From Granulicella sapmiensis (lineage in GTDB: Bacteria; Acidobacteriota; Terriglobia; Terriglobales; Acidobacteriaceae), in the NCBI GenBank assembly GCA_026225395.1, contig JAMFSR010000016.1, positions 30,936 through 94,935 on the forward strand: a stretch of DNA of 64,000 nucleotides, read 5' to 3'. Positions 1 to 8,688 of this stretch are shown one piece after another. How positions within the stretch are numbered: position 1 is the first letter of the stretch; every line of letters begins with the position of its first letter. The translations under genes were made by a program, and so were the position numbers. Under the pieces are notes generated by a model. That model had not been told where the DNA came from. It ran no database searches and saw only the letters and a list, made by a program, of their open reading frames with translations.

Positions 1-836
1 GTGGTGGTGAGGTCGTCGGCCGCGGAGCTCAGGTTTTGCGCGGAGCCGGACCTGCTGGAGTCGACCGAGGCATACTCGGCTGCGGCGACGTCGTGAGCGG
101 CTGTGGCCTTGGCGAGTTCGGAGCGTAGTTCGACGAGCTGGACGTCAAAGGGATTGCCGGTGTCTCCGGAGGTATCGGCGACGCCGAGGGAGATGCTGAG
201 CTGGGCCTGTTCGCGACGGTCGTTGTTGAGGTCGATGCTGACTCGCTGGAGCTCGTCCTGAAGGATCTGGAGCTGCTGATCGCTTTGCGACATCTCGTCG
301 GCGCGCTCACCGCGGATGTAGGCGTTGCTGACGGCGTTGACGACGTCGGCGATGGCGACGGGGTCGCCTCCGCTGAGGCTGATGGAGAGCTCGTAGCTTT
401 GCTCGACGCGCTCTACCTTGATGCTGTGCTGGAGCCGGGCGATGGCGGCTTGTTCGGGCTCGTGGGGGAAGCGCCAGGCGCGCGTGGCGGGCTTACTGAG
501 AGCTTCGCCGATGATGTCGGCGCGGGTGATGGTCTGCAGCTGCTGCTGGAGGAAGGTTTCGTATCGGCCGGGATCGTAGGCGTCGGTGTTGTCCGTGATG
601 ACCTTGGTCTTCATGGGCTGGACGTAGATCAGAGCGGAGGTTTCGTAGTAGGGGCGGCGGCTGAGGCCGAAGGACAAGATGCCCACGAACACTGCTATGG
701 CGACAACGACGGCCACGGTGCGGTGCATGCGCAGGCTTCGGCTGATATCGAAACCGCGTTCTTTGGCTGGGCTTGCACCGGCCGAATTGAATGGTTGCGA
801 CGATTCGGGCGACTGTTGTGTGGAAGCCGGGTTCAT
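1..836 (-). CDS. Wzz/GumC-type polysaccharide chain-length determinant (partial)
   Basis: The reading frame is open to the window edge, so only about the first 278 residues are present. The N-terminus is cytoplasmic and Ser/Pro-rich, followed by one membrane segment near residues 35-57 (VVVAIAVFVGILSF) and a periplasmic region typical of Wzz-family polysaccharide co-polymerases, including ETSALIYVQP and later coiled-coil-like helices (QQLQILQDELQRVSIDL). The ATG at 836 is preceded by AAGGTAAGGA, a good ribosome binding site. The family sets chain length of, or helps export, Wzx/Wzy-made polysaccharides. Its neighbours (O-antigen ligase-like, flippase, glycosyltransferases) agree. Whether a tyrosine-kinase domain is fused at the C-terminus cannot be seen. 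Confidence 0.85.
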   Translation of the reverse strand, partial: MNPASTQQSPESSQPFNSAGASPAKERGFDISRSLRMHRTVAVVVAIAVFVGILSFGLSRRPYYETSALIYVQPMKTKVITDNTDAYDPGRYETFLQQQLQTITRADIIGEALSKPATRAWRFPHEPEQAAIARLQHSIKVERVEQSYELSISLSGGDPVAIADVVNAVSNAYIRGERADEMSQSDQQLQILQDELQRVSIDLNNDRREQAQLSISLGVADTSGDTGNPFDVQLVELRSELAKATAAHDVAAAEYASVDSSRSGSAQNLSSAADDLTT

Positions 837-1257
837 CAGATTCCTTACCTTCGCCCTAACGCTCCTGGCCCAAATAACCAAACGATTGGGACCTTTGAGG
901 AACCGCTCGAAAATCCTTCAACTGCAGGCGTCTCCAGAAGCTGGCAGGGAAGCTTCCAGGAGAGCGCGATCACAGAGTCGTTCTCGTCAATCTACACGGC
1001 GGCGGAAGGCATATCAAGGCGAATCGGGTGGATGGAGGTGCCGTCCGGGGCAACCCCGCACAGTATTGGCGGAATATCGACCTGCCTGCAGGTGCATGAA
1101 ATCCGGCGACTTCGAGACAGTGGCCATCTGAGGGACGTATATATACTTGCAGCACGGGAGACAAAACGGCGACGCCGATCTTTCTTAGGTTTGCTGCGAT
1201 CGATGGGAAAGAACGTCGGGTCGCTGGCGAGGGCCGGAACGCGGGAGAGACTCGCCG
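837..1257. promoter_or_regulatory. Divergent intergenic region between wzz-like and O-antigen ligase-like genes
   Basis: About 420 bases separate the two divergent genes and I see no credible gene in them. The stretch should carry both promoters. At 1119-1143 it holds an element almost identical to one at 5186-5209 upstream of the flippase gene. Confidence 0.5.
1119..1143 (-). promoter_or_regulatory. Conserved TATATACGTCC element, copy 1
   Basis: Read on the minus strand it begins TATATACGTCC, continues with a TC-GATG block and ends CACT. The same order of bases, with a one-base gap and a few changes, occurs at 5186-5209. Both copies lie upstream of minus-strand polysaccharide genes. This could be a shared promoter (TATATA as a -10-like box) or an activator site. 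Confidence 0.45.
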
Positions 1258-2589
1258 ATGATTGAACTTTCGACTCTCATTCCGGGCCTGATCTGCATCT
1301 ACGTCATCTCTCGTTGGGGAACGGCTGAGGCCTTTCGGCTGGTGTTCCTTCCGGTGCTGCTGCTGGTGCCGCAGTACTTCTTCTGGACGGCTCGTCCGCT
1401 GCCTTCGATCAACTTTATGCAGGCCGCGGTGATCCCCCTGGGGATTGCGATGATCGTCAAGGACGGTCACCGCTGGAGGTTCACGCGGAGCGATGTGTGG
1501 GTGCTGGTCTGGATAGCGAGTTGCAGCTATGCGGACTATAGCAAAGGGCTGACGACCAATGCGATCTTTGGGCTGTTTAACTCGATCACGTGCAGCCTGT
1601 TTCCGTACATGGCCGGAAAGCTGTTGATCGAGCAGACGGGAAGCCGCACTAAAGTCAGCCGGATGTATATCCTGCTGATTTCGTATTCGACGTTCCTTTC
1701 GATGTATGAGTTCTTTCTGCGAAGAAATCCTTATAACTACATCTTCAGCCATTTTTATCCGGGGCAATGGACGATCTGGCTTACGCAGATCCGGTGGGGA
1801 TTCGGGCGGGTTGCAGGACCATTTTCGCAATCGGAGCTGGCGGGGATGATGGTGTTTACGGCGCTGCTGCTGGCGCTGTGGCTGGGGCGGTATAACTACC
1901 AGGAGAAGGCGGCGAAGACATTGCCGCCTCCTTTGCTGAAGCGCGCGAAGATGCATCTGGGAATTCTGCTGGTTGCGATTTACATCACGCAGGCTCGTGG
2001 ACCGTGGATCGGAGCCATTCTTGCGATCGTGATTGCGGGCATCGGGCTGGCGAAGGTCCCGTTGCGCAGGACCCTTATTGTGACAGCGTGTCTGGTGCTG
2101 ATCGGAATGCCTCTCTACCTGTTCGGCAAGGACTATCTGAGTGGGCCCAGAAAAGACTACGGCAGCGAAAAGGAGACGGCGCAGTATCGGGCGGAGTTGT
2201 TCACGAATTACATTCCTGTGGCGGAGATAGGAGGGGCGTGGGGGTGGGGTTCGAACTGGCCCGTAATCGGTGGACAGAGGTCGATCGACAATGAATATCT
2301 CTACTCCTGGGTTACGCAGGGATATGTAGGGTCCATCGTTCTGATCGTCCTCCTGCTGGACACGGTAGTGACGCTGATCTTTCACGCGGTAGCCGCGCAG
2401 ACGGTGCGAGAGCGACATTTCGTCCTGACGATGATCGGACTCATCGTGGGCATTGCGTTCACGATCAGCACTGTCTTTCTTGGGGATCAGAGCAACTACC
2501 TGCTCTTCCTGCTCATAGGGTGGGCGCAGGCGATTCGCCAGGCTCCGGAGCGGTTGACTGCTCCGTCGCGCATGCGGTTGTACACCTAG
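1258..2589 (+). CDS. O-antigen ligase/polymerase-like membrane protein (Wzy/WaaL class)
   Basis: 443 residues, very hydrophobic, with about ten predicted membrane segments spread over the length and a larger extracytoplasmic loop around residues 290-340 (near GSEKETAQYRAELF and WGWGSNWPVIGG). That loop with conserved Arg, Gly and Trp residues is typical of the Wzy_C/O-antigen ligase superfamily, which joins undecaprenyl-linked repeat units or transfers glycans on the periplasmic side of the inner membrane. It lies between the chain-length gene and a GT4 glycosyltransferase, as expected for a Wzx/Wzy-dependent exopolysaccharide locus. Start is the ATG overlapping GATGATTG. Polymerase and ligase cannot be separated by eye. 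Confidence 0.75.
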   Translation: MIELSTLIPGLICIYVISRWGTAEAFRLVFLPVLLLVPQYFFWTARPLPSINFMQAAVIPLGIAMIVKDGHRWRFTRSDVWVLVWIASCSYADYSKGLTTNAIFGLFNSITCSLFPYMAGKLLIEQTGSRTKVSRMYILLISYSTFLSMYEFFLRRNPYNYIFSHFYPGQWTIWLTQIRWGFGRVAGPFSQSELAGMMVFTALLLALWLGRYNYQEKAAKTLPPPLLKRAKMHLGILLVAIYITQARGPWIGAILAIVIAGIGLAKVPLRRTLIVTACLVLIGMPLYLFGKDYLSGPRKDYGSEKETAQYRAELFTNYIPVAEIGGAWGWGSNWPVIGGQRSIDNEYLYSWVTQGYVGSIVLIVLLLDTVVTLIFHAVAAQTVRERHFVLTMIGLIVGIAFTISTVFLGDQSNYLLFLLIGWAQAIRQAPERLTAPSRMRLYT

Positions 2590-2631
2590 ACACACCTATA
2601 ATTCGAGCAGTTCCACTGCCAGAGAGAGACG

Positions 2632-3756
2632 ATGGCCCGAATGACCAGGAAATCAGTGCCGAGCTATGTAGCGATTTATATGCACTCGCTTTACAACGGC
2701 GGTGTGGAACGGGTGATGTTCAACCTCATCCAGGGATTTCTCGATCGCGGCATCAAGGTCGATCTGGTGCTGGACTTTTTGTTTTACTCGCCGTTTGAAG
2801 CACTGCTTCCGGTGGGGACGCGGCTGGTGCGGCTGGAGGTGACCAGCACGGCGCAGCGGCTGCCGAAGTTTGCTGCGTATCTGCGCAAGAACAAGCCCGA
2901 TGCGGTGCTTTCCGCTACGCATTTTGCCAATGAGATTGCCTGCGTGGCGAAGCTTATCACGGGCTCGAAGGCGCGGCTTGTGCTTTCCGAGCATACGAAT
3001 CTTTCGGCCGATATCGGCGACTCGGCGGGGAAGGTACGGCCACGGATTCTGGCGCTGACGACGCGATGGGTTTATCCGCTGGCGGATGGGATTGTTGCGG
3101 TGTCGGATGGAGTGGCCGAGGATATGTGCCGCGTGAGCGGGTTGGCGCGGAGCAAGGTGACGACCATCTACAACCCGATCGACTTCAGGAGCCTTTCGGC
3201 GATGGCGACGGAGCCGCTTGATGTGCCGTGGTTTGCTACCGGAGAGCCGCCGGTGATTCTTGCCATCGGGCGGCTAGAGTTACAGAAGAACTTTCCGAAC
3301 CTGCTGCGTGCGTTTGCGCTGGTGAAGCAGCAGAAGCCGGCACGGTTGATCATCCTCGGGGAAGGATCGGATCGGGAGCGGTTAACGGGGTTGATTGCCG
3401 AGATGGGATTGGAGAGCGATGTGTCGCTGCCGGGGTTTGTGGGAAATCCCGCGGCGTATATGGCGCACTCGGCTGTGTTTGCGATGTCGTCTGCGTGGGA
3501 AGGGATGCCGGTGGCGCTGATTGAGGCGCTGGCGCTGGGGATTCCGGTGGTCTCGACTGACTGCCCGAGCGGGCCTTCGGAGGTTTTGGATCGTGGGAAG
3601 TACGGAGACCTGGTGCCGATGGACGATAGTCCGGCGCTGGCGGCGGGGATTCTGAAGGTGCTGGCGGGGGAGCGGAAGGTCGTCGATCCGGAGTGGCTGG
3701 CGCGGTTCGATGCGAGCACGATTGCGGACCAGTACCTGCAGTTGATGCTGGGGTAA
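2632..3756 (+). CDS. GT4-family glycosyltransferase
   Basis: 374 residues with the two-Rossmann GT-B layout. The N-terminal half begins YVAIYMHSLYNGGVERVMFN, the acceptor-side motif of GT4 enzymes. The donor half includes ILAIGRLELQKNFPNLLRAF and the E-x7-E region SSAWEGMPVALIEALALG, which binds the nucleotide-sugar donor. It is probably a cytoplasmic or peripheral enzyme extending a lipid-linked repeat unit. The start has GAGAGA about 6 bases upstream. It follows the O-antigen ligase-like gene by 42 bases on the same strand, so the two are likely co-transcribed. The sugar donor is not predictable. Confidence 0.88.
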   Translation: MARMTRKSVPSYVAIYMHSLYNGGVERVMFNLIQGFLDRGIKVDLVLDFLFYSPFEALLPVGTRLVRLEVTSTAQRLPKFAAYLRKNKPDAVLSATHFANEIACVAKLITGSKARLVLSEHTNLSADIGDSAGKVRPRILALTTRWVYPLADGIVAVSDGVAEDMCRVSGLARSKVTTIYNPIDFRSLSAMATEPLDVPWFATGEPPVILAIGRLELQKNFPNLLRAFALVKQQKPARLIILGEGSDRERLTGLIAEMGLESDVSLPGFVGNPAAYMAHSAVFAMSSAWEGMPVALIEALALGIPVVSTDCPSGPSEVLDRGKYGDLVPMDDSPALAAGILKVLAGERKVVDPEWLARFDASTIADQYLQLMLG

Positions 3757-3764
3757 AGTGCGAG

Positions 3765-5150
3765 CTAGAAGTGGATCATGCCGAAGGCGTGCTTGAGGCC
3801 GAAGCAGACGGCGATCATGCAGGCGAAGATGCAGGTCAGGACGAGATCCTGAAAGAGCGGGCGGATGCGTTCTCTTGTGGCGCCGTACTGGATGACGATG
3901 TAGAGCGGAAAATCGCCGGCGGCTACAGCGATGACTGCGCCGTGTATGCCCCAATAGGCAAAGGCAACGCGGATGCCGACGATGACGGCCACGCAATACA
4001 GGGCATTGCCGAGCGCGTTGTAACGGGGCTTTCCGAGTGAGAAGAGGACGGGCGCAACGGTCTGGTAAAGAAGGGTATTCCACAAGCCAAGCGCAAGGAT
4101 GGGGATCATCCAAGCGCCTTCGTGATAGGCGGGCTTGTAGAGCTTGAGGATCAGGAGGTTTCCCCAGGTGACCATGATGCTGAGGAGAGCGCCGCCGGCT
4201 ACGAGGACCATGAAGCGATAGCGGAGGAACTTGTCGCGGAAGTCTTCGAGTGGGAGGTCGATGATCTTGGCGATGAAGGGATAGAAGACGCGCTGGCCGA
4301 GGGCGACGATGATCTGGCGTGGCATGTCGGACAACTGGTAGGCGATGCCGTAGATGCCGAGCAGGGCAAAGGGAATGAGGCGGCCGAGGACGAGGCGGTC
4401 GGCCTGTGCGGCGAAGAAAAAGAAGGCTGTTCCGAGCAGTATCCATTTGCCGAAGTGAACGATGCTGTCGATCGCGGACTTGTCCCAGCCGAAGGAGGCG
4501 CGCGGCCCGGGCGTGACGCGAGGGATGTGGCTGAGGCAAAAGCGGTAGATGGTTCCGGCGATCTGGCCGCCGATGATGGCCCAGACCGAGGGGTAGAGCT
4601 TCGCCCAGACGATGGTGGTGATCAGCGAGACGACGGCCATGGAGAAGTCGATGGCGAAGAGCCGCTTGACGCCCATGTGGCGCGAGAGGGTGAGCAGGTT
4701 GGTGCTGTTGAAGCCGCTCAACAAGGTGCAGAGGCCGAGGACGGGAATCAGCGCGATCAACTCGCGATCGTGATAGAAGACCGATAGCGGCCAGGCGACG
4801 AGGAGCGCGATGATCCAGAGACCGACGCCGCGGAGTGCCTGCAGCGAGAAGGCCGTGTTTAGGAAAAGCGGATCGTCGCCGCGCGGGGACTGGATAACGC
4901 TGGGGACGAGGCCGATGTCGGAGAGCAGGTTGATGCCCATGATCAGCGTGGCGACGAGCGTCATCTCACCGAAGTAAGCGGGCAGCAGAAGGCGAGTGAG
5001 GACGAGGCTGCTGACGACGCGCAGTCCAGTTCCCGAACCGTACTCCAGGATGGACCAGAAGGCAGCGCGAAGGGCTTTATTTTCGAGCGCACCAAGGGGT
5101 CGGGCTTGCTGAGGCACAGTCTCCGGGCTGGGTTCCAATTGCATTTCCAT
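3765..5150 (-). CDS. Wzx-type polysaccharide flippase (MOP superfamily)
   Basis: 461 residues with about twelve to fourteen hydrophobic segments. The N-terminal motif ALRAAFWSILEYGSGTGLR followed by VLTRLLLPAYFGEMTLV is the usual opening of RfbX/Wzx lipopolysaccharide biosynthesis proteins. These flip undecaprenyl-PP-linked repeat units across the inner membrane. It converges on the GT4 gene ending at 3756 with only 8 bases between stops. Its upstream region carries copy 2 of the TATATACGTCC element, about 36 bases before the start codon. In the locus it would supply the transport step between the glycosyltransferases and the ligase/polymerase. Confidence 0.88.
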   Translation of the reverse strand: MEMQLEPSPETVPQQARPLGALENKALRAAFWSILEYGSGTGLRVVSSLVLTRLLLPAYFGEMTLVATLIMGINLLSDIGLVPSVIQSPRGDDPLFLNTAFSLQALRGVGLWIIALLVAWPLSVFYHDRELIALIPVLGLCTLLSGFNSTNLLTLSRHMGVKRLFAIDFSMAVVSLITTIVWAKLYPSVWAIIGGQIAGTIYRFCLSHIPRVTPGPRASFGWDKSAIDSIVHFGKWILLGTAFFFFAAQADRLVLGRLIPFALLGIYGIAYQLSDMPRQIIVALGQRVFYPFIAKIIDLPLEDFRDKFLRYRFMVLVAGGALLSIMVTWGNLLILKLYKPAYHEGAWMIPILALGLWNTLLYQTVAPVLFSLGKPRYNALGNALYCVAVIVGIRVAFAYWGIHGAVIAVAAGDFPLYIVIQYGATRERIRPLFQDLVLTCIFACMIAVCFGLKHAFGMIHF

Positions 5151-5185
5151 GGTGATGCTGGTCTGTATTGAGTGTACGTAACGAG

Positions 5186-5209
5186 AGTGACATCAGATGG
5201 ACGTATATA
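5186..5209 (-). promoter_or_regulatory. Conserved TATATACGTCC element, copy 2
   Basis: On the minus strand it starts TATATACGTCC and ends TGTCACT, matching copy 1 at 1119-1143 at most positions. The flippase ATG at 5150 lies about 36 bases downstream of its end, a distance that suits a promoter. Confidence 0.45.
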
Positions 5210-5336
5210 GCGTACTGGGTACCACTTCCGCTGTATGACTCAAGCGGGGCTGTGTGAGTGCGCGTTCATTTTGACAGGATGCAGATCGTGGCAGCTGTTC
5301 TTAATTGCTCCAACGCGAGCTTGCCCGGCAGGCCAA

Positions 5337-6572
5337 CTATGCCGCTTTGGCCGCAACGCGAGCGTATACCTGTCGCCAGTCCCGGATGATGTCCGACCAG
5401 AGGAATCCTTTGGTGAGAGCGCGGGCGCGGGCGTTGATGGACATCTGCTCGGCGAGATCGCCGTCTTCCGCCAACAGATCCATGGAGGCTGCTAGCTCGT
5501 TGATGACGTGCTCTTCGCTGGTGGGCTCGATGAGGATGCCGGTGTCTGGAGTGACGAGCAGTGATGGGCCGCCCCAGTCGCAGGCGATGACGGGCAGGCC
5601 CTGGATCATGGCTTCCTGCACGACGATGCCGTTGGCTTCGGCGAGCGAGGGAAAGACGAAGGCACGGTACTGGCGGAGCATTTCGGCGAGTGCGGTGTGG
5701 TCCGGGACCCACTCGATGAAGCGAACGCGGTCTTCAAGGTGCAGGGTGGCAACGAGCGCGCGTAGGTTGGGGAGTTCGGGGCCGCGGCCGATGATGTCGA
5801 GCTCGATGGGGTTGCGGGTGCGGGTGAGGCTCTTGATGATGAGGTCGGTGCCTTTGTGCTCGACGAGGCGGCCGTTGTGAAAGAAGCGGAGATTGACGCC
5901 GGAGTGGGTGATGCGCGGCGTGTCGTTGAGCCGGTTCTGGACGCCGCTGTCGATGGAGTCGACGAACTGATCGTCGCGGCAGCCGGCCATGCGGAGAGAG
6001 TCGTACGTGCGCTGGCCGCCGGCGACGAGCAGGGCATTCGCTTTGCGCTTGCCGGAGAAGCTGAACTTATGCAGGAACTGTGCGAACGGGTGCAACCAGC
6101 GCCGGATTTTGTAGGCGAGTTTTTCGCGATGATAAAAGGCCGGCGGGTAGTGGATGTTGCCGTTGATGGGGCCGATGACGACCTTCGCGCCGGGGACCGT
6201 GGGATAAGGAAGGATCGGGGAAACCGGCGAGGTGAAGTGAACGACGGCGCCGGGATTCTGCTTGAGAAGCTGCTGCGCTTTTTTCGCGGCTGAGCGCATG
6301 AAGATGAAGTTCAGAAGCTGCTCAAAGAGCTTGGCGCGGTAGAGGAGCTTTTCGAGGAGCGTGTCCGGGATATAGGTGACGTGCATCTGGGGGAAGCTGC
6401 GGTCGAGCTCCAGTCGGGCGCGCTCGTGGGTGATCTGATGGACGGGGACGCCTTGTTTGTCGAGCTCGAGATAGATCTGGAGCGCCTTGATGGCTTCGCC
6501 GCCCATCTGCTCGGAGACGTTGGGAGCGATCAGAAGGACCTCAAAGGGCGGGACTGCGGTCTCAGCGGGCAT
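5337..6572 (-). CDS. GT4-family glycosyltransferase
   Basis: 411 residues if the start is the ATG at 6572, after which FEVLLIAPNVSEQMGGEAIKA matches the first beta strand and glycine-rich loop of GT4 enzymes. The donor half contains FFHNGRLVEHKGTDLIIKSL and PSLAEANGIVVQEAMIQG, the E-x7-E nucleotide-sugar motif. The frame extends upstream to 6728, but those extra residues look unlike the family and I left them out; no strong ribosome binding site settles the choice. The gene lies in the exopolysaccharide locus, divergent from the NRPS cassette. Donor and acceptor are unknown. Confidence 0.85.
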   Translation of the reverse strand: MPAETAVPPFEVLLIAPNVSEQMGGEAIKALQIYLELDKQGVPVHQITHERARLELDRSFPQMHVTYIPDTLLEKLLYRAKLFEQLLNFIFMRSAAKKAQQLLKQNPGAVVHFTSPVSPILPYPTVPGAKVVIGPINGNIHYPPAFYHREKLAYKIRRWLHPFAQFLHKFSFSGKRKANALLVAGGQRTYDSLRMAGCRDDQFVDSIDSGVQNRLNDTPRITHSGVNLRFFHNGRLVEHKGTDLIIKSLTRTRNPIELDIIGRGPELPNLRALVATLHLEDRVRFIEWVPDHTALAEMLRQYRAFVFPSLAEANGIVVQEAMIQGLPVIACDWGGPSLLVTPDTGILIEPTSEEHVINELAASMDLLAEDGDLAEQMSINARARALTKGFLWSDIIRDWRQVYARVAAKAA

Positions 6573-6897
6573 AGGCGGGTTCCGGGTTGGTTGTAGTTCT
6601 GAAGGTAATGCGTTCCTAATGACTAGCCGATATGGATCTATATTCGTTTCAACACTGTAGACGGTAAGTCGCATTTTCTGAAACAAGTGCTGGATGATCA
6701 TGATCTTACGGATTGAGCACGGCCGCAATAGATCGCTGGTTGCAACGGTGATTCCTTATGTGCAGGATCGCTCTAAAAGTGGGATAGCTTTATCGCCGTC
6801 TATATAATAGGAATACTTTTAGAGATAATTTATTGCGTTTCGGCTGCTGAGCTTTCAGGGGCCTTTTGTGCTGAGCGACTCCAGGTGATCTTGAACG
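6573..6897. promoter_or_regulatory. Divergent region upstream of the NRPS cassette
   Basis: About 325 AT-richer bases between the GT4 gene and the NRPS cassette, without a credible gene. TATAAT at 6805-6810 could be a -10 box for the NRPS operon, about 88 bases before its start, but I see no good -35 box. Confidence 0.4.
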
Positions 6898-8688
6898 ATG
6901 TTAGCCGAGCTTCTCGTTTCTGAAAGAATACGTGCGATTGCGAGCGACACTGTCGCGCTGCGAGATTCCGCCGGCTCATTGAGCTATGGTGAGCTGAACC
7001 GAAGTGCCGATGGCCTGGCGAGCCACCTGCAATCGCTTGGGGTTGCAACTGGAAGCTCGGTTGCGATCTGCCTGCCGCGGTCGTTTGCCCAGATTGTGGC
7101 GGAGCTGGCTGCTTTGAGGGCAGGCGCGGCGTTTGTGCCGATCGATCCCGCGTGGCCCGATGAACGAGTGCAGCATATCGTTGCCGATTCTGCCGCCCCG
7201 GTTTTTATCGCCCCGTCCAGTCTTACGAGCCGCATTTCGGTGAAGGCCACACCGCTGGATGTTTCCGAGTGGCCGGCTGCGGATGCCCCCGTCTCAGGTG
7301 TTGCGGTCTCCGGGAGTGATCTTGCGTACATCATCTACACGTCCGGCTCGACGGGCGTGCCGAAGGGTGTCGAGATTACGCACGCGAATCTGAATCACCT
7401 GATCGACTGGCACCTGGAAGAGTTCAATGTAAGCGCTTCCGACCATGCCACACATGTGGCTGGGCTGGGGTTCGATGCGGCGGTGTGGGAGATATGGCCG
7501 TATCTTTCGGTGGGAGCTTCGATCTCGCTGGCGGATGAAACGGTGCGGGTCGATCCGGCGATGCTACAGCGGTGGATTGTCGAGCGCGGTGTCACAATTT
7601 CTTTTGTGCCGACGCCGGTAGCCGAGCCGATGCTCGCAATGGAGTGGCCGGCAACAACGCAGATGCGCTTCCTGTTGACCGGCGGGGATACGCTGCACAC
7701 GAGGCCGAAGAGCAAGCTTCCGTTCCGGCTGGTGAATAACTACGGGCCTACGGAATGCACTGTGGTTGCGACCTCCGGCGAGGTGATGGATGGCGCGGAG
7801 GGTCTGCCTTCGATCGGCAAGGCGATCAAGGGCACGATGGTGTATCTGCTGGATGAAGCGATGCAGCCGGTGGCGGATGGCAAGGTCGGCGAGATGTACC
7901 TCGGCGGTCGGGGCGTTGGGCGAGGCTATCGCAATCTGCCGGAACAAACAGCGAAGAGCTTTCTGGCCGATCCCTTTTCGCAGGACGGCGGACGGATGTA
8001 TCGCACGGGCGATATGGCGAAGCTGCTGCCGGATGGGCAGATTGCCTTCCTTGGACGCGTCGATAGCCAGGAGAAGATTCGCGGCAACAGGATCGAGCTC
8101 GACGAGATTGTCAGTGTGCTGCATCGCCATGAGGGTGTTGCATTCAACGTGGTTGTGGCGAGCCAGGATCCTGTGCAGGAGAAGCACTTGATTGCGTATG
8201 TGCTGGTGACTGAAGGCGCTTCGCTGACGTCGAGAGAGCTACAGGAGTTCGCGGCGACGGCGCTGCCGAGCTATATGATTCCGTCGAAGTTTGTACGGCT
8301 TTCCGGTCTGCCGCTTTCGACGAACGGAAAGATCGATCGCCATGCTTTGCCTTTGCCGACGGAGCAGAACGTGCTTCCGGAAGCCGCGTCTCGTGAGCCG
8401 AAGTCTGATTTGGAAGCGGCTCTGCTTGCGCTGGTGCGCGAGTTGCTGAAGACCGATGACGTTGGGGTGGAGGATGATTTCTTCCTGGTGGGCGGGCATT
8501 CGTTGCTGGGAACGCAGCTTGTGTTGCGTGCGCGCGAACGCTTCGGCGTGATGCTTACGCTGCGCGATCTCTTTGAGGCTGCAACCGTGGAAGGCCTGGC
8601 CATACATATTGAAGAGCTGATCTTCAAAGAAATCGACGCCATGAGTGAGGAAGATGCAGTGCGCCTGACGTTGGGTGACGCCGGATGA
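6898..8688 (+). CDS. Stand-alone NRPS A-PCP didomain
   Basis: 596 residues. An adenylation domain fills about 1-500, with A3 (IIYTSGSTGVPKG), A5 (NNYGPTE), A7 (YRTGD), A8 (KIRGNRIELDE) and A10 (STNGKIDR). A peptidyl carrier domain follows, with DDFFLVGGHSLLG; Ser535 would carry phosphopantetheine. It should adenylate one amino acid and load it on its own carrier. Aligning by eye to GrsA gives the pocket code D-A-W-S-L-G-N-V-V-K, which I cannot assign. There is no condensation domain, and the P450 gene starts inside the stop codon (ATGA). A-PCP plus P450 is the arrangement of NovH/NovI and NikP1/NikQ, in which the P450 beta-hydroxylates the carrier-bound amino acid. Confidence 0.92.
   Translation: MLAELLVSERIRAIASDTVALRDSAGSLSYGELNRSADGLASHLQSLGVATGSSVAICLPRSFAQIVAELAALRAGAAFVPIDPAWPDERVQHIVADSAAPVFIAPSSLTSRISVKATPLDVSEWPAADAPVSGVAVSGSDLAYIIYTSGSTGVPKGVEITHANLNHLIDWHLEEFNVSASDHATHVAGLGFDAAVWEIWPYLSVGASISLADETVRVDPAMLQRWIVERGVTISFVPTPVAEPMLAMEWPATTQMRFLLTGGDTLHTRPKSKLPFRLVNNYGPTECTVVATSGEVMDGAEGLPSIGKAIKGTMVYLLDEAMQPVADGKVGEMYLGGRGVGRGYRNLPEQTAKSFLADPFSQDGGRMYRTGDMAKLLPDGQIAFLGRVDSQEKIRGNRIELDEIVSVLHRHEGVAFNVVVASQDPVQEKHLIAYVLVTEGASLTSRELQEFAATALPSYMIPSKFVRLSGLPLSTNGKIDRHALPLPTEQNVLPEAASREPKSDLEAALLALVRELLKTDDVGVEDDFFLVGGHSLLGTQLVLRARERFGVMLTLRDLFEAATVEGLAIHIEELIFKEIDAMSEEDAVRLTLGDAG

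Noticed and set aside
970..2595. 541-residue minus-strand frame opposite the O-antigen ligase-like gene
   Set aside because: It is Arg/Gln/Pro-rich with no domain signal; the plus-strand frame has clear membrane segments.
3382..4539. 385-residue minus-strand frame over the GT4 and flippase genes
   Set aside because: Composition is Arg/His/Pro-rich, and real genes with motifs occupy both strands there.
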